Shown here: positions 9,429 to 17,586 of the stretch, one piece after another
How positions within the stretch are numbered: position 1 is the stretch's first letter
Layout of the letters: each line of letters begins with the position of its first letter
Translations under genes and position numbers: made by a program
Notes under the pieces: generated by a model
Told to the model about the DNA's origin: nothing
Databases searched by the model: none
The model's input: only the letters and a program-made list of their open reading frames with translations
Assembly: GCA_028289605.1 (NCBI GenBank)
Contig: JANQON010000005.1
Span: 1-64,000 of the forward strand
Direction of reading: 5' to 3'
Source: Hyphococcus sp.
GTDB lineage: Bacteria; Pseudomonadota; Alphaproteobacteria; Caulobacterales; Parvularculaceae
DNA: 64,000 nt

Positions 9429-11012
9429 TTATCTGTTGCTCAAAAGGCACGCCGCAAACCAGTGGTTTTCGTCCGTCCAAACCTGCTCCAGACGCCAGGG
9501 CGTTTCGGAGAAAAGCGCCTTTAGACGGTTAATCGAGTATTTGTGAGAATTCTCGGTATGAATGGTTTCGCCTTCGGAAAACGCAAAAGACGCCTCGCCC
9601 AGGGCGATCTCAGTGCGCCTTTTGGCCCGTAAGTGCATTTCGATGCGGCAGTCGCGCTCATTATAGAAGGCGAAATGCTCAAAGTCGTCCGGCGTCAGGC
9701 GGGCCCCGAGCTCCCGTTGCATGCGCGAGAGCAAATTGAGATTGAACGCCGCCGTGACGCCGGCGGCGTCATTGTATGCGGCGTTGAGAATGGCGGGATC
9801 CTTTTCAAGGTCGACGCCCAATAGGAATTGCGCGTCCTCCCCGAGGGTTGCTCCCGCACGGCGCAGAAAGCGGGCGGCCTCTTCAGGCGTCATATTGCCG
9901 ATCGTCGAGCCGGGAAAGAAGCCCATCCAACGCCGGGGTTCGGGAAAAGCGCCCTCCGGTATTTTGACGTGTCCGTAAAAGTCGGCGCACACCGCCGCGA
10001 CCGGCAGGTCGAATTTCTCCGCAATCGCTGTCGCGCTGTCGATCAGATAGTCGCGGGAAATATCCATCGCGACATAGGCGCAGGGATCAGCAAGACCATT
10101 GAGCAGCCATTCAATTTTTTCACTTGCGCCTGAACCGTACTCGAAAATGGCGGCGTTGGCGCCGGGCGCAGCGGTAATGTCGCTGGCGTTATCGAGAAAC
10201 ACTGCTTTTTCCGTGCGCGTTGGATAGTATTCGGGCAGTTCGGTGATTTTCCGAAACAGCCGTGAGCCGATTTCGTCGTAGAAGTATTTCGGACTGAGCG
10301 ACCTTTGCGGCTGGGAAAATCCTTCCATTACGTCCGCACGGAAGTCGCCGACGGCAGGGTGGAGGTCGAGGAAAAAAGCGAGCGGGCCATATGGCGCTGT
10401 CAAATCGGTCAATGAACTGGCGTTCCCATTTGCTGTATTTCTAAGCGCAGTTGATGACAGTGGATTGTCGGTGTCTTCAAAATAAATCCACGCCGGCGGT
10501 TCGCGATCAACGAGGCTTTCGCCGTCGCTGTTGATCCGGAAGCTAGCGAGCGCCTCAAACGCCTCGCTTTTTAGCGCCTCAGATCTGTATCCAGGCCGAT
10601 TAAACACCGCGATCGGGACAAGCTCGGCGATGCGCCGCCAATCCTTCCATTTATGAAAAGACGCGAGGCTGTCGGCGCCCATCAACCAGACAAATGTCGC
10701 GCCGGGATTGTCGTCCTTTATCTGCGTCAGCGTATCAACCGTATACTGAAGGCCGCGGCGTTGTTCGAAATCGCTGACGACGATATTCGGATGGCTTGCG
10801 ATAGCGCGCGCCTGATGCAGCCGATCGTCATAGGCTTCGTAACTGGCGGGATCCTTCAAGGGATTGCCGGGCGTGATGAGCCACCAGACGGCGTCAAGGT
10901 CCAGACGCTTCAACGCTTCGAGGGAAATCTCCCGGTGGCCGGCATGCGCCGGATTGAAGGAGCCGCCTAATAGGCCGATACGGCGCCGTGGGGCTATGGG
11001 TTTGGAAGCCAA
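9429..11012 (-). CDS. nadD: NadD - EgtD-type methyltransferase fusion
   Basis: One uninterrupted 527-residue frame with two enzyme domains. Residues about 8-195 are nicotinate-nucleotide adenylyltransferase: GGSFNPAHAGH (nucleotidyl-transfer HxGH), WLITPGNPLK, FVWLMGADSL and LSSTALR. Residues about 208-527 are a full-length EgtD-type (Methyltransf_33) SAM methyltransferase: FRADVMEGFSQPQRSLSPKYFYD-like start, ELPEYYPTRTE, EYGSGASEKIEW, FFPGSTIGNMTPEEA, FNLNLLSRMQREL. NadD makes NaAD; EgtD makes hercynine from histidine. No egtB is in the window. The start is TTG (11012) with no ATG or GTG upstream. The position upstream of rsfS is the normal nadD site. A sequencing error joining two genes cannot be excluded, but no in-frame ATG would start a complete EgtD. 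Confidence 0.9.
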   Translation of the reverse strand: MASKPIAPRRRIGLLGGSFNPAHAGHREISLEALKRLDLDAVWWLITPGNPLKDPASYEAYDDRLHQARAIASHPNIVVSDFEQRRGLQYTVDTLTQIKDDNPGATFVWLMGADSLASFHKWKDWRRIAELVPIAVFNRPGYRSEALKSEAFEALASFRINSDGESLVDREPPAWIYFEDTDNPLSSTALRNTANGNASSLTDLTAPYGPLAFFLDLHPAVGDFRADVMEGFSQPQRSLSPKYFYDEIGSRLFRKITELPEYYPTRTEKAVFLDNASDITAAPGANAAIFEYGSGASEKIEWLLNGLADPCAYVAMDISRDYLIDSATAIAEKFDLPVAAVCADFYGHVKIPEGAFPEPRRWMGFFPGSTIGNMTPEEAARFLRRAGATLGEDAQFLLGVDLEKDPAILNAAYNDAAGVTAAFNLNLLSRMQRELGARLTPDDFEHFAFYNERDCRIEMHLRAKRRTEIALGEASFAFSEGETIHTENSHKYSINRLKALFSETPWRLEQVWTDENHWFAACLLSNR

Positions 11013-11085
11013 GAGCGGGTCTCGTTGCGACGGTTCCCCAACATAGAGATCGCAGACGCAAATTCCAGTATCAGCGCAAAAGCGG

Positions 11086-12126
11086 TCAAGGCGCCCATTC
11101 GTTTTCGCTATTTGCGTCAGCGCTTTCCTGCGCGCGCATTTTGCCCGTCAAAACGGCGAGTTCGCCGAGGAGCGGTTTGACCCCGATGCCGGCGGCGCCC
11201 GAAATGACGCGCGGCGCCGCGCCGATCGCGTCATTGAGCGCCTTGGCCTTTTCGGCGATCACCGCGTCATCCAAAGCGTCGATTTTGTTGAGCGCTACAA
11301 TCTCCGGCTTGGCGGCGAGCTCCCCGCCATACGCCTCCAGTTCCGTGCGCACGGTGCGATAGGCTTCAGCGACATCGTCTTGCGTCGCGTCGACGAGATG
11401 CAGGAGCGCCGCACATCGTTCCACATGACCCAGGAACCGATCGCCGATGCCGGCGCCCTCTGAAGCGCCCTCGATGAGTCCTGGAATATCGGCGAGAACG
11501 AAACTGGCGCCCTCGCCGAGTCGGACGACGCCAAGCCCGGGGTGAAGCGTTGTAAACGGATAATCGGCGATCTTCGGTTTCGCCGCCGTGACGGCGGCGA
11601 GAAACGTCGACTTGCCGGCGTTCGGCAGGCCGATTAGGCCGATGTCGGCGATCAGCTTTAATCGCAGCCAGACCGTGCGCTTCTCCCCCGGCTGACCCGG
11701 ATTGGCTTTGCGCGGCGCCTGGTTGGTCGACGATTTAAAGCGCGCATTGCCGAAACCGCCGTTTCCCCCTTTGGCGAGCAGAACGCGTTCGCCGACGACC
11801 TCGAGGTCGGCGATCAAGGTTTCCTCGTCCTCTTCGAAAATTTGCGTCCCGACAGGCACCTTGACAATGAGGTCGGCTCCGTTTGCGCCGGTGCGGTTCG
11901 ACCCTTCGCCGGGGCGGCCGTTTTTGGCGCGATAGTGCTGCTGATACCTGAAATCGATGAGTGTGTTCAGGTTGTCGACCGCTTCGGCCCAGACATGACC
12001 GCCGCCGCCGCCGTCGCCGCCGTTCGGGCCGCCGAACTCAACGAACTTCTCGCGCCGGAACGAGAGGCAGCCGGCGCCGCCGGCGCCGCTTTCAATATAG
12101 ATCTTGGCTCGGTCGAGGAACTTCAT
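11086..12126 (-). CDS. obgE: Obg GTPase
   Basis: 346 residues from ATG 12126. N-terminal glycine-rich Obg fold ([33 protein letters not shown]), then a G domain with G1 [10 protein letters not shown]3 DIPGL and G4 NKID. Obg proteins act in late 50S assembly and stress responses. The longer in-frame start (12192) adds residues unlike the family, so it was not used. In many relatives proB and proA lie between obgE and nadD; here nadD follows directly, 73 bases on. Confidence 0.95.
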   Translation of the reverse strand: MKFLDRAKIYIESGAGGAGCLSFRREKFVEFGGPNGGDGGGGGHVWAEAVDNLNTLIDFRYQQHYRAKNGRPGEGSNRTGANGADLIVKVPVGTQIFEEDEETLIADLEVVGERVLLAKGGNGGFGNARFKSSTNQAPRKANPGQPGEKRTVWLRLKLIADIGLIGLPNAGKSTFLAAVTAAKPKIADYPFTTLHPGLGVVRLGEGASFVLADIPGLIEGASEGAGIGDRFLGHVERCAALLHLVDATQDDVAEAYRTVRTELEAYGGELAAKPEIVALNKIDALDDAVIAEKAKALNDAIGAAPRVISGAAGIGVKPLLGELAVLTGKMRAQESADANSENEWAP

Positions 12127-12239
12127 GAGCAGGCTTATAGCGAACAGGCTCGATAACGCCATCTCTGCATTCTTTTGGTGCTTCCGCTCCAATCACCCCT
12201 TAAAGTCCGCCGGATACCCGCCGCTCAAACGGAGTTTCT

Positions 12240-13340
12240 ATGCCTTCCACCGACGTATTGTTCCGGTCATTCACGCTCAACGGGATGGCCATCCCAAACC
12301 GGATCGTAATGGCGCCAATGACGCGCAGTTTTTCGCCGGGCGCCGTTCCGGGCGAGGACGTTGCTGCTTACTATCGCCGCCGGGCGGAAGGCGGCGTCGG
12401 ACTGATCCTGACCGAGGGCGTGCATCCGAACACGACAACAGCGGACGGGACGCCCAACGTGCCGACGATCGCCACGGCTGAATCGCAAGCTGGCTGGAAA
12501 AACGTCGTGGACGGCGTGCACGCGGCCGGCGGGCTGATCGGCATCCAGATCTGGCACGAAGGACCGATGCGCAAGCCTGAAAACACCGGGCATCCCGAGA
12601 TCGAGTCCTGGTCGCCGTCAGGTTTCAACATCCCAGGCAAACAAAAATGGACGCCGATGGACGAGGCCGAGATCGAACAGGCGATCACCGAGTTTGTCGA
12701 CGCGGCGGTCGCGGCGAAGGCGGCCGGATTTGACTGCGTCGAGTTTCACGGCGCGCATTCCTATCTGCTCGACAGCTTTTTCTGGGACAAGACCAATCTG
12801 CGTGATGATCAATGGGGCGGCGACTGGGAAGGGCGTACACGGATGGCTTGCGAGATCATCCGCAGAACGCGCGAGAAAGTCGGCGCCGACTACCCGCTCA
12901 TCATTCGCATCTCGCAATGGAAACAGATCGATTTCGACGCCAAAGCCGCAAGCAATCCGGACGAATTCGCCGTCTGGCTTGGGCTGCTAAAGGATGCAGG
13001 GATCGACGCGTTTCATTGTTCTCAACGGCGATTTTGGGAGCCTGAGTTTGAAGGCTCCGATCTTAACTGCGCTGGTTGGGCGAAAAAACTATCGGGTCTG
13101 CCGACGATTTCGGTCGGCTCGGTGGGATTGAGCGGTGAATTCGTGGCGGCCTATTCGGGTGAAGCGTCCGAACCTGCGTCGCTCGACCGGTTGATTGAGA
13201 TGATGGAGCGGGATGAATTTGATTTGATCGCTGTCGGGCGCGCTTTGTTGCAGGACCCTGAATGGGTCCAAAAGGTGCGCGACGGACGTAATGATGAACT
13301 GATGTCGTTTACAAAAGAAGCGCTCGGCAAACTCTACTAA
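12240..13340 (+). CDS. NADH:flavin oxidoreductase (Old Yellow Enzyme family)
   Basis: 366 residues, an FMN-dependent TIM barrel. N-terminal LFRSFTLNGMAIPNRIVMAPMTR is the FMN-binding start of the family; GFDCVEFHGAHSYLLDSFFW carries the active-site HGAH in place of the HxxH/HxxN pair of other members, and IAVGRALLQDPEW closes the phosphate site. These enzymes reduce activated C=C bonds with NAD(P)H; the substrate is unknown. It runs divergently from obgE and 16 bases ahead of a GST gene, so the two are probably one operon for electrophile handling. Confidence 0.9.
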   Translation: MPSTDVLFRSFTLNGMAIPNRIVMAPMTRSFSPGAVPGEDVAAYYRRRAEGGVGLILTEGVHPNTTTADGTPNVPTIATAESQAGWKNVVDGVHAAGGLIGIQIWHEGPMRKPENTGHPEIESWSPSGFNIPGKQKWTPMDEAEIEQAITEFVDAAVAAKAAGFDCVEFHGAHSYLLDSFFWDKTNLRDDQWGGDWEGRTRMACEIIRRTREKVGADYPLIIRISQWKQIDFDAKAASNPDEFAVWLGLLKDAGIDAFHCSQRRFWEPEFEGSDLNCAGWAKKLSGLPTISVGSVGLSGEFVAAYSGEASEPASLDRLIEMMERDEFDLIAVGRALLQDPEWVQKVRDGRNDELMSFTKEALGKLY

Positions 13341-13356
13341 CGAAAGGCGCCGGATA

Positions 13357-14025
13357 ATGATCACGGTACACCATTTGGAAAATTCGCGTTCCCAGCGCGT
13401 GCTCTGGCTGCTTGAGGAATTGGACGTTCCCTATGAAGTGAAACGCTATGAGCGGGACAAGAAAACCAACCTGGCGCCGCCCGCGTTGATGAAGGTCCAT
13501 CCGCTTGGCAAGTCTCCCGTCATTGAAGACGGCGGCGCGGTCTATGCGGAAACCGGCGCCATCGCCGAACATATCATCGACGCTCATGGACAAGGCCGGC
13601 TCAAACCGGCGGCCGGAACGGACGCCCATCGTCGCTACCAATACTGGATGCACGCCGCCGAAGGCTCCTTTATGCCGCCGCTGGTGATGGCGTTGTTCCT
13701 GAACCGCATGGAAACGGCGCCGATGCCGTTTTTCGCCAAGCCGATCGCGAAGAAACTCGTCAACGCCGTCCGCGGCGGATATCTCGATCACACCACCAAG
13801 GCGCTGTTTGACCATGTCGACGCTGAGCTGCGGAAAAGCGCATGGCTCGCCGGCGACGCGTTCACCGCCGCGGATGTGATGATGAGTTTCCCGCTGGAAG
13901 CCTCGCTCACGCGGATCGACGTCGCCAGGAAATCTTCGGCGATCAAAGACTTCGTGGAGCGGATTCAGGCGCGGCCGGCCTATGCCCGCGCCCTCGAACA
14001 GGGCGGGCCGTACGCCTACGCTTGA
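13357..14025 (+). CDS. glutathione S-transferase
   Basis: 222 residues. The N-terminal thioredoxin-like domain (ITVHHLENSRSQRVLWLLEELDVPYEV, HPLGKSPVIEDGG, YAETGAIAEHI) and all-alpha C-terminal domain (LAGDAFTAADVMMSFPLEA) are those of bacterial cytosolic GSTs. The Ser in NSRSQRVLW is the probable glutathione-activating residue. It sits in a likely operon with the flavin oxidoreductase. gshB is present elsewhere in the window (about 32 kb), so glutathione is available in this organism. Confidence 0.93.
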   Translation: MITVHHLENSRSQRVLWLLEELDVPYEVKRYERDKKTNLAPPALMKVHPLGKSPVIEDGGAVYAETGAIAEHIIDAHGQGRLKPAAGTDAHRRYQYWMHAAEGSFMPPLVMALFLNRMETAPMPFFAKPIAKKLVNAVRGGYLDHTTKALFDHVDAELRKSAWLAGDAFTAADVMMSFPLEASLTRIDVARKSSAIKDFVERIQARPAYARALEQGGPYAYA

Positions 14026-14179
14026 GAGAAGGGGCGGCGCAGCGCCGGTCACAATTTCGTGTATAAGGCGCCGCAGCGCCGCCCGAGGGCGGCCATGGTT
14101 TCGTCATCGCCGGAAACTAGATAGATCAGGGTAAACACCTTGCAGCGCACGCGCGCGCCGATGCGGAAAGGGCGACGAC

Positions 14180-14986
14180 ATGAATTTCGCGGTGATGACG
14201 GCGATCTCGGCAATATGTGTGGAATCAGCGTTGTTCGGGACGCCGGTCGTTGTCGCGCAACAGGCTGGCGCGGCGATCGCCGTCGCCGAAGAGGCGCCGA
14301 CGCCGGCCCAATCCCAGAATGAAACGCTGATAGAGGAATTACCCGCGCCTCGGCCTGAAGACCTGGACGCCGCGCCGGTCCAAAACACCGGCGACAACAT
14401 CATTTTGGATGACGAACAATTCTCGGGCCCGCTGGCGTTTGAGGGTGAGAGCGATGACGCCGTGGTCGCGCGCCTGGTTGACTACATCGAGACAATCGAC
14501 ACGCTGCAAGGCGACTTTACGCAGATTTCGCCCTCCGGCGCAGTCTCAGAAGGGCGGTTTTATCTGCGCCGTCCCGGACGGGTCCGTTTCGAGTATGACC
14601 CGCCGACGCCGCTCTTGATTGTCGCCAACAGCGGCATGGTTTACGTCCGCGACGACGCCCTGGAAACAACCGATTCCTATCCTGTGGGTAGGACCCCGTT
14701 GAAGTTCCTGCTCGGCGACAAAGTCGAGCTTGGCGATGCAGAGGTGGTCGGCGTCGATCGCGGCGTCGATTCCCTGGCTGTCACCCTGGCGTCAAAGGAC
14801 GAGGAAACCGAAGGCGAGATCTCGATCATTGTCGCGGCGCCGGAAATGCGCCTCAAGCGCTGGATCGTTCGGGACGCGCAGAACGGTATTACCGTCGTCC
14901 ATCTCGACAATGTCGTGCCCGGCGAGCGCTTAGCCAATCGCCTGTTCCGGGCGCCCGACGCCGGCGGGCAGTTTCTTAAAAATTAG
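14180..14986 (+). CDS. lolA: outer membrane lipoprotein carrier LolA
   Basis: 268 residues with a signal peptide, a non-conserved acidic/Pro linker to about residue 90, then the LolA fold (YIETIDTLQGDFTQISPSG, GRFYLRRPGRVRFEYDPP, YPVGRTPLKFLL). LolA carries lipoproteins across the periplasm from LolCDE to LolB. The N-terminal linker makes it about 50 residues longer than E. coli LolA. The ribosome site AAAGGG lies 8 bases before ATG 14180. Confidence 0.88.
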   Translation: MNFAVMTAISAICVESALFGTPVVVAQQAGAAIAVAEEAPTPAQSQNETLIEELPAPRPEDLDAAPVQNTGDNIILDDEQFSGPLAFEGESDDAVVARLVDYIETIDTLQGDFTQISPSGAVSEGRFYLRRPGRVRFEYDPPTPLLIVANSGMVYVRDDALETTDSYPVGRTPLKFLLGDKVELGDAEVVGVDRGVDSLAVTLASKDEETEGEISIIVAAPEMRLKRWIVRDAQNGITVVHLDNVVPGERLANRLFRAPDAGGQFLKN

Positions 14987-15058
14987 CAACCAGGGGCCAA
15001 AAACGGCTCCCGGACCGTGTCAAGCAGTCACAATCAAGAAGAAACTCAGTCTCGCCTA

Positions 15059-15088
15059 TTGAAAAGGCGGCGTGTGATGCGTTAATGT
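15059..15088 (+). promoter_or_regulatory. candidate sigma70 promoter of small RNA
   Basis: TTGAAA (15059-15064), an 18-base spacer, then TAATGT (15083-15088). Predicted start is near 15095. It is the best -35/-10 pair in the 303-base gap between lolA and the 199-residue gene, and lies at the right distance ahead of a strong terminator at 15204-15240. By eye only. Confidence 0.4.
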
Positions 15089-15094
15089 AACACC

Positions 15095-15240
15095 ACGCGA
15101 TGAGCGCTCACATGGGCCGGCGTTGCCCCCCCGCTTGCAGGTCCATTTGGCTTAACGCGTCGCCGGAATATCCCCTCCCGGCGTAGGCGCAACAGCGCAG
15201 CTTGGCGTCCGATTCCTATAGGGATCGGACGCCTTTTTTT
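15095..15240 (+). ncRNA. candidate small or leader RNA
   Basis: A region of about 145 nt without a plausible ORF that ends in a very strong intrinsic terminator. Visible pairing: CGCCGG / CCGGCG enclosing a C-rich loop (AATATCCCCTC), GTTGC / GCAAC, and GCGCT / AGCGC closing a longer arm; a run of seven C is also present. C-rich loops are typical of alphaproteobacterial small RNAs that mask ribosome sites. It could instead be a 5' leader controlling the gene starting at 15290, 50 bases beyond the terminator. I do not recognise it as 6S, SRP or tmRNA. Confidence 0.5.
15204..15240 (+). terminator. intrinsic terminator
   Basis: A 13-bp stem (15204-15216 with 15221-15233, one G-T pair) has a TATA loop and is followed directly by seven T (15234-15240). 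It is the clearest Rho-independent terminator in the window. It acts on plus-strand transcripts before the gene at 15290. Confidence 0.9.
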
Positions 15241-15289
15241 GCTAAAGCCCCTGCATGCCGACAGCGGCTGAACAAGAGGCCATACCGCG

Positions 15290-15889
15290 ATGGACGAGGA
15301 CGATCTGGAAAGCCTGGAGCGTGAGCTGCCGGGGCTGAATGTGATGGTGCGGTTCGCGCGCACCCTCGACCGCATTCCGTGGTTCGCCAATCTCGGCGAG
15401 CCGTTAAGTCCCGGCGCGCGGCGGGCCGCTGAGACCTATGCGCAGCGGCTCGGCTTTCCTCAGGCGGAGATCGCCATACTCGTCGATTGGGACGATGCGG
15501 CCGCCGCCGCAGAGAGCCTGGACTGGCAAAGCGAGTGGTGGGAGGCCGAAGAATTGCTGCGGTCTGACCTGACGGGCCGGGCGCTTGAGGCCCTGTCGGA
15601 AGAAGCGCTGCGGATCGGTATGACCGTGATCTCCGAGAAAATTGTTGATCCCGCGCAGGAAGGCATGGAACAGGCCGCTGTCATATTCGATGCCGAGGAC
15701 GAGGCGTCCAAGAATCTCGCCGTCGGTTCAGCTGTCCAGGCGGCGCACGGCGCAGCGCTGGCGCTGCTGGCGGCTGCGCAGGATCCTGAGTTTGAAATTG
15801 AAACTCACGCCTTCACGGCCAAGTTTCAGCTGTTTGAATTCGGCCGCTGGCCAGTCGCCATCACCGGGTCGTCATTCAATTTGTTCTAG
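15290..15889 (+). CDS. conserved-looking hypothetical protein, 199 aa
   Basis: I do not recognise this protein. It is acidic and mostly helical, with no signal peptide or membrane segment. The middle (about residues 60-150) is Ala/Glu-rich, and the C-terminal third ends in a hydrophobic stretch (TAKFQLFEFGRWPVAITGSSFNLF as composition, not as a motif). It is probably cytoplasmic. Its 3' end overlaps the convergent TauE-like gene by 4 bases. Coding is supported by the codon pattern and the long open frame. A strong terminator 50 bases upstream may control it. Confidence 0.75.
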   Translation: MDEDDLESLERELPGLNVMVRFARTLDRIPWFANLGEPLSPGARRAAETYAQRLGFPQAEIAILVDWDDAAAAAESLDWQSEWWEAEELLRSDLTGRALEALSEEALRIGMTVISEKIVDPAQEGMEQAAVIFDAEDEASKNLAVGSAVQAAHGAALALLAAAQDPEFEIETHAFTAKFQLFEFGRWPVAITGSSFNLF

Positions 15890-16659
15890 GTAGGGCTGCG
15901 GGCCAGCTCCAGTCCCGCGGCAACGAACAAGTAGGCCGCAATAATCGTCAGAACCCATTTGAATCCCTGGCGAAAAAGCGCTTCGGGCATACGTCGCAGA
16001 AACCGTGTGCCAATCCACGTGCCGGCGAAGCCGAAGCCGAGTATGGCCGCAAGCAGCCAGATCCACTCGCCATAGGCGAACCCCAAGGCCCCGAAAATAA
16101 GAATCTTGAGGCCGTGCTGAGCGACCATGCAGGCGGCATGCGTGGCGACGATTTTCAGTCGGTCCAGTTTTGTTACTGAGAGCATGGTGGCTGCAATGGG
16201 CCCCGTTGCGCCAAAAAACATGGTCAAAAAAGAGCCGACCGCGCCTGTCGAGAAGAACGACACCGGGCCCGGCGAGAAGCCTTTCAGGCTCGGGCCCCAC
16301 ACGGTGTAAAGAATAAAGACGCCGACGCCGCCGCGCAGCGCCCATACCGGCATTTCCACCGCGAGCCGCCCGCCCGCAAGCGCGCCGAGCACACCGCCGG
16401 CGGCGAACCACAGGACGATCGGCCATACCGTGTCTTTCATTTGCAGGATGAAACGCCCGGCGTTTGACCCGATTTGCGCGACGCCGTGAATTGGGATGAC
16501 CGCCTGAGCTGGAAAAACGGCGCTCATAATCGCCAAGAGCGCTAGTCCGCCGCCAATGCCGAATGCAGCCGTCAGCGCGGCCGCGCAAAAGGCGCCGACT
16601 ATCGCGGCGACCGCAGCCCATGCGGGCACGGCTTCAGGCAGAAAAAATGCGATGTCCAT
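15886..16659 (-). CDS. TSUP (TauE/SafE) membrane permease
   Basis: 257 residues with about eight hydrophobic segments. The paired GxGGG-type motif (AAFGIGGGLALLAIMSAVFP) and its C-terminal counterpart (GFAFAGTWIGTRFL-like) are the internal repeat of the sulfite/anion exporter family. Substrates of members include sulfite, sulfoacetate and other organosulfur anions; none can be assigned here. Convergent with the 199-residue gene; divergent from xthA. Confidence 0.85.
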   Translation of the reverse strand: MDIAFFLPEAVPAWAAVAAIVGAFCAAALTAAFGIGGGLALLAIMSAVFPAQAVIPIHGVAQIGSNAGRFILQMKDTVWPIVLWFAAGGVLGALAGGRLAVEMPVWALRGGVGVFILYTVWGPSLKGFSPGPVSFFSTGAVGSFLTMFFGATGPIAATMLSVTKLDRLKIVATHAACMVAQHGLKILIFGALGFAYGEWIWLLAAILGFGFAGTWIGTRFLRRMPEALFRQGFKWVLTIIAAYLFVAAGLELARSPT

Positions 16660-16782
16660 CTTAAGGGCTGCGTAGGGCCGCCCGCGATGCGCGGCAAGTC
16701 TGTTCGGCGCCTGGTTGACGGCCTTCGCCGGCGGCCCTACCTCGGGCGTCTATCCGGCCTCCCGGCCCTTGAAGGCGTCCTC

Positions 16783-17586
16783 ATGAAAATTGCAACCTGG
16801 AATATCAACTCCGTCCGTTTGCGCATCGATATCGTCACGCGATTTTTGCAGGAAGCGGATCCAGAGGTGCTGTGTCTTCAGGAGATCAAGTGTCTTGAAG
16901 ACAATTTTCCCGCCAAGGCGTTCCGCGACGCCGGGTATGACCATATCGCCGTTTCGGGTCAGGCCGGTTATCACGGCGTGGCGATCGTCTCAAAGTCGCC
17001 GTTGAAGAAAATCGAAAAACGCGAATTCTGCAATAAGGGCGACAGCCGACATATCGCCGCCAGTCTGCCCGGCGGGGTTCGCATCCACAATTTCTACGTG
17101 CCGTCCGGCGGCGACGAGCCTGATCCCAAATCGAACGAAAAATTCGCCCACAAATTGGCGTTTCTCGACGAGATGACTACGTGGTTCGCCGAGCTTGGGC
17201 CCCGATCGAAGGCGATCGTTGTCGGCGACCTGAACGTCGCGCCGCGCGAGCATGATGTCTGGTCGCACAAACAGCTCCTGAAGGTGGTCTCGCATACGCC
17301 GGTCGAGGTCGAAAAACTCGATCAGGTTGTCGCCTCGCACGGGTTTATCGATGTCGCGCGCGAACTCGTTCCGGAACCGGAAAAACTTTATACGTGGTGG
17401 TCTTATCGGGCCAAGGACTGGCGCGCGTCCAACCGGGGGCGGCGCCTTGACCATATTTGGGTCAGCCCCGCCTTGAAAAAAGCCGCGCTTGCGGGCGGGC
17501 GCAACGGATTTCAGATCCACGATCACGCGCGCAGTTGGGAAAAGCCCTCAGACCACGTTCCGGTTACGCTGAAACTGGCTGTTTAA
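16783..17586 (+). CDS. xthA: exodeoxyribonuclease III
   Basis: 267 residues from ATG 16783. AP endonuclease family fold: MKIATWNINSVRLRI, CLQEIK, GDLNVAPREHDV, RLDHIWVS and the catalytic SDHVPV are all present. It repairs abasic sites and 3' blocked ends. The frame is open further upstream to 16687, but MKIATWN is the invariant family start and has GAAGG 10 bases before it. The 3' end overlaps the convergent aminotransferase gene by 4 bases. Confidence 0.95.
   Translation: MKIATWNINSVRLRIDIVTRFLQEADPEVLCLQEIKCLEDNFPAKAFRDAGYDHIAVSGQAGYHGVAIVSKSPLKKIEKREFCNKGDSRHIAASLPGGVRIHNFYVPSGGDEPDPKSNEKFAHKLAFLDEMTTWFAELGPRSKAIVVGDLNVAPREHDVWSHKQLLKVVSHTPVEVEKLDQVVASHGFIDVARELVPEPEKLYTWWSYRAKDWRASNRGRRLDHIWVSPALKKAALAGGRNGFQIHDHARSWEKPSDHVPVTLKLAV

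Noticed and set aside
15095-15240. 6S, SRP or tmRNA assignment
   Set aside because: The SRP tetraloop region, tmRNA tag and a full-length 6S rod are not visible; only a generic candidate RNA is supported.
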